DNA from: Pomphorhynchus laevis
Lineage: Eukaryota; Acanthocephala; Palaeacanthocephala; Echinorhynchida; Pomphorhynchidae
NCBI GenBank assembly: GCA_012934845.2
Contig: WNNJ02001939.1
Span: 1-64,000, forward strand
Direction of reading: 5' to 3'
Length of the DNA: 64,000 nucleotides
Shown here piece by piece: positions 55,836 through 64,000 of the stretch. A program made the translations under genes and the position numbers. The notes beneath the pieces were generated by a model that ran no database searches, was not told where the DNA came from, and saw nothing but the letters and a program-made list of their open reading frames with translations. Positions within the stretch are counted from its first letter, which is position 1. Each line of letters starts with the position of its first letter.

Positions 55836-57345
55836 TAAGTTAATATTGCTATGCAGATATTGTTACAATTGAAATTGCATTGATGACCCTGTACGTTGCT
55901 TTAATCCTACCTATACGCCTACAGCAGTACGCTACATTTAAGTATTGGTGGTCCTCATCAACTACTGACCCAATACCTACGCTTTGGTACTTTTAATGCT
56001 GGCTGACGATCACTCGACCACACTGCTTTTATTGACAATTAGATATACTTTGGTCTTCATTTTGCAAATTTAATTGAAATTATTTCTGATTTCAAATTAA
56101 ATCAACGTTGATAGGGGAAGGTGAAACCTTTAATTTTAATAAGTCGTAAATAGTTTGCTTCCTAATTTTAAGTTATATGATATAATTGTGCAGTCATTTT
56201 TATAATTGAATATTTTGGATGACAATTTACGTTGCTTGAATTTTATCTATAAGCCAACTGCAGTAGCTACATTTCAGTATTGGTAAGCCTTATCAGCTAC
56301 TGATACAATACCTACGTTTCACGTTTCGTTCCGTTTAAAGTTGGCTGACGATTACTCGACTCGTCTGCCTTATTGACAATTATATTTGATGAAAGACTTT
56401 CTTATTACATTAAAGTAATTTGATTAAAATCATCTATAATTGTAAATAAAATTAGCATAGAAATGTGAAGGTTCTATCTTCAATTTGAAAACCTACCTAA
56501 TTTTAAACTTCCTAATTTTAATTTAATTGTGCAGTCATTGTAACAATTGAAATTTCGATGATTATCTTACCGGCACGTTTCTATAATCATATTTATAAGC
56601 CAACATTAGTCACTACATTTCAGTATTAGTGGACATCATTAGCTACTGATCTATTACCTAAGTTTCACGTTTCGGCGCTTTTAATATTGACTGATTACTC
56701 GATTCGTCTGCTTCACTGAAAATAAAGAAATACTCGTCTTGTATTTTGCAAATTTAATTGAAATCATTTCTGATTTCAAATTAAATCATCGTTAATAGAG
56801 GAAGGATCTATCTTCAATTTTAAAACCTACATATATTTCAAAATAATTACTATTTTCAAACTAGTTATTTGTTGTTCGCTTCCTAATTTTAAGTTAATTT
56901 TATTGTGCAGTCATTGTTACCAGTTAATTTTTTGATGACCCTGGACGTTGATTAAATCCTAACTATAAGCTAATAGCAGAAACCTGAAATTTCAGCATTG
57001 GTGAACCTCACCAGCTACTGATTCAATACCAACGCTTTGCGTTTTGGTTCTTTCTATTTTTGCTGAAGATCACTCGACTCGTTTGCTTTATTGACATTTA
57101 TATTTAATGAACGACTTTCGTCTTACCGTTTGCGAATTTAATTTTATAGCATTTATGATTTAAAATTATATTAGCGTTCGTATGGAAAATTTAACCTTCA
57201 ATTTGGAGACCTAAATATTTTGAAAATTAACTGAAATTATCAAACTCGTCATCTATAGTTTGTTTCCTAATTTTAAGTTTATATATCTGTGCAGTCATTG
57301 ATACCATTGAAATTGTAATAGTTATTCTGTACGTTGCTTTAATCC
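55836..57345 (-). repeat. Tandem array of HHR family B units, all cores mutated
   Basis: Four full units and a partial fifth. The block ACGTTG(C/A)TT...ATCC starts at about 55893, 56229, 56575, 56945 and 57331, giving periods of about 336, 346, 370 and 386 bp. Each unit carries GCTACATTTCAGTATTGGTG, CAGCTACTGA and CTGA(C/A)GATCACTCGAC, as in the PLE-1 terminal repeats at 17.9-19.3 kb. On the minus strand each unit should hold a type I hammerhead, but each core has a different fatal change: TTGATGA with TAA for GAA; CTGATAA; CTAATGA; CTGGTGA. No ORF. This is a fossil tandem terminal-repeat or retrozyme array. Confidence 0.8.
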
Positions 57346-57824
57346 TATAACTATACTGTTATCTCTAAAGATTTTAAATATGAAGACGGAATTACTTTTC
57401 ATTCAGTTTTGCTGTCGTTCCGATATGTTGATATTACAACGATGATATATTGATGACATATCTAGTCTATAATAATATATACGTGTAATAATAACTATAA
57501 CACCCAATATTTTGCGTAATTATTTTGACTGTCAGAACTCGGTTATGCTCTTCGTCAAAATGCTTTTATATCACCTACAATAAATATGCTGTTTTAGTCT
57601 ATATTTCAACAGTTGAGTTGTTTACCCTATATTTGAGTAGATCGCGACTTTTCATTCGGATCAGGTCAGAAATAGGAGAGAAGTATAAAATGATATTTCT
57701 AGATCTAGATATACAAGACATGGCACAACATTCAAACACAAAATACGTTTGAAAAGAAGCATTGATAGTATTATTACCATCATGTAATTTAGCTGATATA
57801 TTACTTATTTAGCAGATATTATGG
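57346..57824. other. Intergenic, nothing recognised
   Basis: No supported feature; the plus-strand frame at 57525-57752 is not family-like. Confidence 0.4.
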
Positions 57825-57860
57825 GTGTTAGAAAAATCAATTGATCTTATATTCAGAAAA

Positions 57861-57914
<54 letters not shown>

Positions 57915-58560
57915 AACTATAACGCCTATCTAACAAAAATTAAACCATCAAATAAATATAAATATATGGATAAAATTGAATTAATAGAATCCTTAAATAT
58001 TTTAATAAATCAAAATTATTTAAAAATAGGGGCGTCTATATTTAGACAAATAACAGTTGCACTAATGGAAGGTAATAATAGCCTAATTATCGCTGACTTA
58101 TTTTTAAGCTTCATAGAATACGAGTTTGTTCATAACTGTGTAAAAAATAAATCTAAACTATAGAAAGATATATAATAGATGCTCTGATATGCTGATGACA
58201 ATTATGTATTTAATTCTAATAACTTTTAATAATAAGCGAAAAAATTTATGCAGGTACCTTATATAAAAGATGATATATTTAAATTTACAAGAAACATATT
58301 TTTGAATGAGCATTCATGCATACCATATAATATAAAATATAATACATTTAATAATGAAATTTTAAGAATTGCAACAATTTGTAACGATATTGGCTTTCTT
58401 CGAAATCATTTAGATAATTTGATAGATACATATTTTAAACTAGGTTACTATAAAAACAACATCAAACAGAAAATAGTAAAATATATAAATCAACACAATA
58501 ATATAAAGAATAAATTTAAACTCTTAAGTGGCAAATTTTTATGGATGGATAATAAATAAT
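57825..58560 (+). pseudogene. PLE-2 copy 3 with in-frame microsatellite
   Basis: 5'-truncated RT copy. LIFRKRYIYIYIY...YYNNYNAYLTKIKPSNKYKY replaces the LIFGKRYTYICYNNYNAYLT of copy 2: the natural ATATACATATATATG run has grown into a pure (AT)n tract of about 48 bp and the frame is still open across it. Motif B is degraded (FRQITVALMEGNNSLIIADL). Motif C and the segment up to the thumb are partly deleted around 58160-58260. The C-terminus (58248-58559) is open to KLLSGKFLWMDNK. Confidence 0.82.
57862..57909. repeat. (AT)n microsatellite inside the PLE-2 RT frame
   Basis: About 24 AT units. Encodes an alternating Ile-Tyr run within copy 3. Confidence 0.95.
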
Positions 58561-58650
58561 ATACTTTGCATTAGAATAAGATACTAGATAGTTATTTCAG
58601 AGGAAATACATCATTAGCATGTATTTGGCCCCGCTGTTATGTTGGTTCGA
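58561..58650 (+). repeat. Truncated PLE-2 tail
   Basis: Continues copy 3 into AGAGGAAATACATCATTAGC and CGCTGTTATGTTGG, then breaks off in hairpin 2. A fold-back AACTTAGTTT...AAACTAAGTT at about 58670-58694 lies just beyond the break. Confidence 0.75.
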
Positions 58651-58699
58651 TGAATGGTTATCTAGTAAATAACTTAGTTTGTTTAAACTAAGTTACTAA

Positions 58700-60535
58700 A
58701 AGAATGAAATTAAAACAAAACTTGTTAAAAAATTTAAACATTACAATATTCTAAGCCAGCTAAATATTACGTGTTAATCTTCACATTAAAATATTCAAAT
58801 TAATTCTGTAATAGCGATCGCGCTTTTTACAACCTAAAACAGTACATCTCCTGTACTGTTTTGATTATTTTTTAAATGTTTGATGTTGAAGAAATACCAA
58901 TCTACTGGCAATGTGTTCTAATCAAGACATTTAGCGTTCTAGCCGTTTGAAAAACTTATTTGAAAATAGCAAAATCTATTATAGTCAAAATTATCTACTG
59001 GCTCCGACCTAAAAGATTTTTTCATCAGAAATTGCTTTTGAATAGCAAACAAATTATCATCACACTATGATATCGCTTTAAAAGTTTATTCTCTATCTTG
59101 ACAACAACTCATTGTTATAAAATTTAAAATTGTATCACAATTTTAAATTAAAGTTTGAATTTGTGCAAATACGCTAGTCGTCTGGAAACGAATATTTCGA
59201 AATTCCAAATGATTCACTACTGAACAATACAGTACAAAAACAACTGTACTGGTTTTGTATAGACTTTTGCCACTTCTATCTGTCAACAGTAGTTGCATAA
59301 TATTTCCTTCTACAGTTTTTATGAACGGGAGCTATACTTTTTTAAATATGTTCACATCAAAGAAAAAAGCGAGGTAAAATATCTTTTGCAAGTATGAACA
59401 TGTCGACCGTATTCGGAATTGATATCCGATTATACTTTCTAAAAGTACAGAACTTGATACAAAAAAGGTAGTTTTAGTTTACTTTGTGGAAAGTAAATAC
59501 CATGCTTGTTGCATTTAAAGTATTTTCAATGACGTAAAAAAATTCTCGAATTACGAGAATTCGTTCTATTATTAAAAGCTATTTAGCCACCATCAATTTT
59601 ATAAATTAACCGAAATAATATTCTGATTTTGTATTACGGACATGAAGAATCCACTTCTTTATTTAAAGATTATGTCGAATTCAATACGATTTTAACAGTG
59701 ATAAATTGTGTAAGCTATTTGCTTATATCTGAAATCGTGGCTCTAATTGAGACATTTTAATTTTCGGTTTTGACACTGTTCAGTTATTTTTGGCAAGCAA
59801 GATAATATAATATAACCGGAAGAATCCTAATCCTGTAATAAATCTATCTCGACTCCTGTGGTGATTATAACTATGATTAAAACTGTGGTGATTATAACTA
59901 TGCAAGTATATGTGTTTGTTACAAAATGTGAAATAAATCGTGTCCAATAACTGATATTGGACAACCTTTTGTCCAATAGTTGATAAAGCTAAGAACCATA
60001 ATCGTACTAATTTTTAAATCATTTACATTATTAATGAAATATCAAAGAACAAACGACAATAACATTTTTATGAGATATTGCAAATGGATGTGTATTATAA
60101 CTATACACAATGTATATATTTTAATAGCGATTATATCATCAGGTAAGCAAGTTTTACAAATTATTCTACTAATTATATTATAGTTAACAATAGTATATTA
60201 TTTTATACTATTGTATAAAATAATATAACTAAGTATTACGATCAAATTGTGTTTACAATTCTGTAAAAGTATAATACGTGCTTAAAACGATATAACTGGA
60301 ATCAGTTGGAACCGCATGCTATTGGGTTTTGGGTTATTTAAATCAACATAAATACCATAGAGCTGATCTACACTAGATAATATTACACTCTTAAATGACT
60401 AGTTAAAATTTTAAACTTTTTAATCTCTAAAAAATATTACTTTCAAAGTATCGAACGAATCTTTAAGTAAATTAGATATAAACGTTTGTAGATTTTTAGC
60501 TCTATGCCGATTTCTAGATAACCATTCCTCGAGTG
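58700..60535. other. AT-rich intergenic, nothing recognised
   Basis: No supported gene. Fold-backs at about 59551-59571 (AATTCTCG) and 60194-60227. Confidence 0.5.
60194..60227. repeat. Perfect fold-back, 15-bp arms, 4-nt loop
   Basis: TATATTATTTTATAC, TATT, then its exact reverse complement. Confidence 0.88.
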
Positions 60536-60539
60536 AATC

Positions 60540-61070
60540 GATTCAGTATCGTATTCTAATACAAAGTATATTATATATTATCTGTCTATAAAAATTTTCC
60601 GCTTAAGAGTTGAGATTTTTTTTGTTGATTTATAATTGTGAATTTAATATTTTAATAATATATAAATAATTTACGATTTCATATATGATTTAATTTTTAT
60701 AGTAGCCAAGTTTAAAATATGTATATTACATTATTTTAATGATTTTGAAGAAAGTCAAATTACATATTATAGCAATTCTTAAACTTTCGGTATTTAATGT
60801 ATTATATTTTATATTATATGGTATGCATGAATGCTTATGCAAAAATATGTTTCTTGTAAATTTAAATATGTCATCTTTACGATATAAATTAATAGTAGTT
60901 TTAATTGATGTTAATTTAATGTTCATATCTAGATATACACCTTCTTTATCATTAATATTGGTTTTGTTAAGAATAAGGCTTTCTTGGATAAATTTGTTCA
61001 CTAATTGAATAAAAAGTGTTTGAGTTAAATACAAATATATCATCAATATATCGAAACATATATTGATAAC
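60540..61070 (-). pseudogene. PLE-2 copy 4 fragment
   Basis: Motif C to thumb: YIDDIFVF-like at 61046, ESLILNKTNINDKEGVYLDM, then TTINLYRKDDIFKFTRNIFL and HKHSCIPYNIKYNTL. The 3' end breaks near 60680 and resumes to the GKFL region at 60590. Truncated at 61070 by an AT-rich palindromic block. Confidence 0.75.
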
Positions 61071-61259
61071 ATATATATGTGTGTTATATATATGTTATCA
61101 TATATATGTTATCGAAACATAAATATATATATTATATATATATTTATATATAATATATATAAATATATATTATACATAAATATATATGTATTTATGTTAT
61201 ATATACATAAATATATATATTTTCTTATATAAACAAACATATAAGAATGAGGCTACCTA
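61071..61259. repeat. Palindromic (AT)-rich insertion in PLE-2
   Basis: Alternating TATATA/ATATAA with several mirrored blocks such as ATATATGTTATC...GATAACATATAT. It separates two PLE-2 fragments in the same orientation. Confidence 0.75.
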
Positions 61260-61545
61260 GATAAATTTGTTGACTAATTGAATAAAATTATTAGAATTCA
61301 ATACAAATATTCGTTCGTTATTTTTTCTTTACTATATTTTCCGCTTTTTTGGTAAATATGTCAATATTTACTATTTTATGTTTGATGGTATTTTTATAGT
61401 AACCAAGTTAAAAATATGCATCTATTAAATTATTTAAATGATTTTGAAGAAAGCCAATATCATTAGAAATTGTTGCAATTCTTAAAATTTCATTATTTAA
61501 TGTATTATATTTTATATTATATAGTATGCATGAATGCTCATGTTA
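61260..61545 (-). pseudogene. PLE-2 copy 5 fragment
   Basis: Two joined pieces: the NNFIQLVNKFI(Y) segment at 61250-61300 and the thumb CIPYNIKYNTLNNEILRI at about 61400-61545. Directly abuts copy 6. Confidence 0.65.
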
Positions 61546-62540
61546 TTATCCATTCATAAAAATTTTCCACTTAAGAGTTTAAATATATTCTTTATATTAT
61601 TGTGTTGATTTATATATTTTACTATTTTCTGCTTGATGTTATTTTTATAGTAACCTAGTTTAAAATATGTATCTATTAAATTATTTAAATGATTTTGAAG
61701 AAAGCCAATATCATTACATATTGTTGCAATTCTTAAAATTTCATTATTTAATGTATTATATTTTATATTATATGGTATGCATGAATGCTCATGCAAAAAT
61801 ATGTTTCTTGTAAATTTAAATATGTCATCTTTACGATATAAATTAATAGTAGTTTTAATTGATGTTAATTTAATGTTCATATCTAGATATACATCTTCTT
61901 TATCATTATTATTGGTTTTGTTAAGAATAAGGCTTTCTGGATAAATTTGTTCACTAATTGAATAAAAATTGCTAGAATTAAATACACACATATCATCAAT
62001 GTATCGAAACATATATTTAATAGCTTTATATAATTTAGATTTATTTTTTAAACAGTTATGAACAAATTCATATTCTATAAAGCTTAAAAATAAGTCAGCT
62101 ATAATTGGGCTACTATTACCACCCATTGGAACACCTTTTACTTGTCTAAATATAGATGTCCCTACTTTTAAATAATTTTGATTTATCAAAATATTTAAGG
62201 ATTCTAATAATTCAATATTATCCATATATTTATGTTTACTTGATGGTTTAATTTTTGTTAGATAGGCGTTATAATTATTATAACATATATATGTATATCT
62301 TTTCCCGAATATAAGATTAATTAATTTTACTAACGCTTCTTTAATATCTACTAAATCTAGATTTGTATAAAGCGTACTAAAATCGTACGTATTTATATTC
62401 TAAACATTTATTCCTTTTGTCTGTCTAAAATTTTTTTTGTAGAATTAATACTGAAATAGTGTTTTATACCAGTATTAATTTTGATTACCCTACAATATTT
62501 CTTGAAGTGTGTTTTAATTACTTTAAGTATTTTATTCATG
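61546..62540 (-). pseudogene. PLE-2 copy 6: reverse transcriptase, nearly open
   Basis: Minus-strand RT whose frame is free of stops from about 62398 to 61554, roughly 280 codons. It covers NTYDFSTLYTNLDLVD-type palm A, FRQVKGVPMGGNSSPIIADL (B), MFRYIDDMCVFN (C), YLDMNIKL and the thumb to KLLSGKFL, where the Trp codon of the copy 2 ending (KFLWMDNK) has become TGA. One stop at about 62400 separates it from the upstream INSTKEF...IKHYF region (to 62540). It is 5'-truncated there by a LINE-A fragment. The best-preserved PLE-2 RT core in the window. Confidence 0.85.
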
Positions 62541-63185
62541 TAAACTTCTCCTTCTTGAATTACTTCCAGAAGGAAGCCTTAGAAAGGTTAAGGTGCGCAA
62601 TGCTCGCCCTATCCCTACTCAGATGGAATCTCACGTAAAAAACACTTGTGTAAAAACACACGTCTGCTAATATTTATGCCGGCAATATCGGACGGGGTGG
62701 CTAATAGCATGTGATGGCGACTTTCTGTCTATGACTGTCTGTCAAAAGCTTAGAGGCCCGAGTAGAGAGTGGCGCGTGGGATCTGGAGGTGCCCGGAAAT
62801 GGCCCCCAAGAGTTTAGGATATCTGTGGCAAATAGATCCCTACTAATGAAGTCACACCAAGGCGGGTTTGGTTGAGGAGATTGGGTGCCTCCGTAATTAT
62901 GTAAAGATAGTAACCCCTCTAAAACTTTGTCAAGGCCTATGCTACCAATCCAAACCAAGGCTCTATCCTTTCAGCAGACAAACTTCTCCTTCTTGAATAT
63001 CTTCCAGAAGGAAGCCTGAGAAGTGTTTTGGTGAGCAATGCTTGTCCTATCCCTGCTCAGCTAAAGCCTATATCTAGAGCTCCAGCATTCATTCGAGAGG
63101 GCCTATCTGGCGTTAACACACAGAGAGATTGCTATGGTGTAGCATTTTAGCCCGGACCTTGAGTTTTGTTGGAGTGGTATTATCA
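62541..63185 (-). mobile_element. LINE-A fragment, rearranged
   Basis: Middle of ORF2. An 85-codon frame (62701-62958) reads GLDKVLEGLLSLHNYGG, WCDFISRDLFATDILNSWGP and LTDSHRQKVAITC, matching residues 353-420 of the intact ORF2. The FWKIFKKEKFVCWKD-coding block occurs twice, at 62545-62640 and 62985-63065, so the fragment includes a duplication. It breaks off at 63180 beside the TCATGATATCGAGTCATG repeats. Confidence 0.82.
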
Positions 63186-64000
63186 CGTCATGATAATCGA
63201 GTCATGATATCGAGTCATGCTTAAATGTATCCTCATCACCATGTGTTTGTGCATGTTTTACAGCTGAATCAGTCTCTATTTTCTTTTTAATGTAGCACCG
63301 TCGGTTAGTGAGTTTGTCTCTCTTAAAACTTTACCTGTTTGGTCAAATCAGGTAGATGTTTGACCAAACAAACTCTTTTATACACTTAAAATTGATAATT
63401 TATTTTTGTTTTAATTTTTTCTGGTCATGCTAGCAATTTGCTAAAGAATTTGTGAATCATTGTAAATTAATGTTAATTGGTTCCTTCGTTTTGTGTTATG
63501 ATCATGCAATTATTTTCCAATCTACAACCTCATATATTATCTTTTGAGCATCATTTCATTTAGTAATCGTTTTAAAATACAAATTAGTTTCACGAAATTG
63601 TAGAGTACAGAATCTCTAAATTGTAACGTGACCTGATAAAAATATTTCGAGTACTAAATTAATTTTACCGTTTGATGCTCTATCCACTGCTCTAACCACT
63701 GTCCATTCTATCTTACACTGTTTCAATGTTTCATCTTTCAACTTCACAAAATCCAACTTTTTTACGCTAAATATCTGCTTGAAGATAAAATGATCGTACA
63801 CTATATATTGAAAATATACTATCGACCTATACCATAATTTATAAAATTATAAATTTACTCCATATTAAAAAACAAAAACTTGCTGTTTTATCACCCTAAT
63901 ATTTTTATATTAATACAGCACTCTAAAAGTATTCGATTAAAATCGATGGACTTCCTGGAGGTGTGAATTGCGTTATGTTTAATTCAGTTCTGTCCTAGAA
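63186..64000. other. Intergenic, nothing firmly recognised
   Basis: Contains short CATGATA/TCGAGTCATGA repeats (63184-63222) and a GTTTGGTCAAA...TTTGACCAAAC inverted repeat (63337-63369). A minus-strand frame at 63616-63801 is protein-like but has no family or splice support I trust. Confidence 0.4.

Noticed and set aside
63616-63801. Minus-strand protein-like frame, also with GTTAGAGC/GGATAGAGC blocks reminiscent of a tRNA A box
   Set aside because: No recognisable family, and no cloverleaf or B box in the right place; left unannotated.

Overview
This is an AT-rich, gene-poor stretch of a metazoan nuclear genome, most likely an invertebrate. The evidence is spliceable, low-density coding potential, long (TA)n microsatellites, a tRNA-derived SINE, and many decayed retroelements: several non-LTR (LINE) families and two kinds of Penelope-like element (PLE). 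A jockey-like LINE with Gag-type zinc knuckles would fit an arthropod, but the species cannot be named from sequence alone. Nothing bacterial, plasmid-like or CRISPR-like was seen.

Layout. 0.8-1.1 kb: SINE. 1.3-4.7 kb: dead LINE (LINE-B). 4.7-10.1 kb: PLE fragments plus several hammerhead-ribozyme (HHR) repeats, including two canonical HHRs exactly 464 bp apart. 10.8-13.5 kb: pieces of two more LINEs (C, D) and an orphan 5' piece of LINE-A. 14.6-15.0 kb: the only convincing host gene, a small secreted six-cysteine protein. 16-19.3 kb: large inverted repeats; one encloses a PLE GIY-YIG endonuclease remnant between inverted HHR-bearing terminal repeats. 19.9-27.3 kb: mostly unannotatable, with two weak candidate exons. 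27.3-40.2 kb: four LINE-A copies, three of them head-to-tail. The copy at 32.7-36.6 kb keeps both ORFs open. 42.2-47.2, 57.8-58.6 and 60.5-62.5 kb: copies of a very AT-rich PLE (PLE-2) without a C-terminal endonuclease. 44.85-45.08 kb: a perfect 236-bp palindrome. 50.2-54.1 kb: another dead LINE-A. 55.8-57.3 kb: a tandem array of about 340-385-bp units, each with a mutated HHR core.

How the parts relate. The dominant theme is self-cleaving-ribozyme biology. PLE terminal repeats and their small non-autonomous relatives carry type I HHRs in at least three sequence families (A: 6.1-6.7 kb; B: 17.9-19.3 and 55.8-57.3 kb; C: 1.2, 5.7-6.1, 7.3-8.1 and 45.3-45.9 kb). More degenerate hairpins keep the flanking HHR logic (CTGANGA, stem II, GAAA). 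LINE-A and the PLEs would supply reverse transcriptase; the small HHR repeats have no ORF and resemble animal retrozymes. A second theme is structural: many short perfect inverted duplications with loops of 1-5 nt, several at element junctions, suggesting fold-back template switching.

All family assignments come from motif reading, without alignment or folding software.
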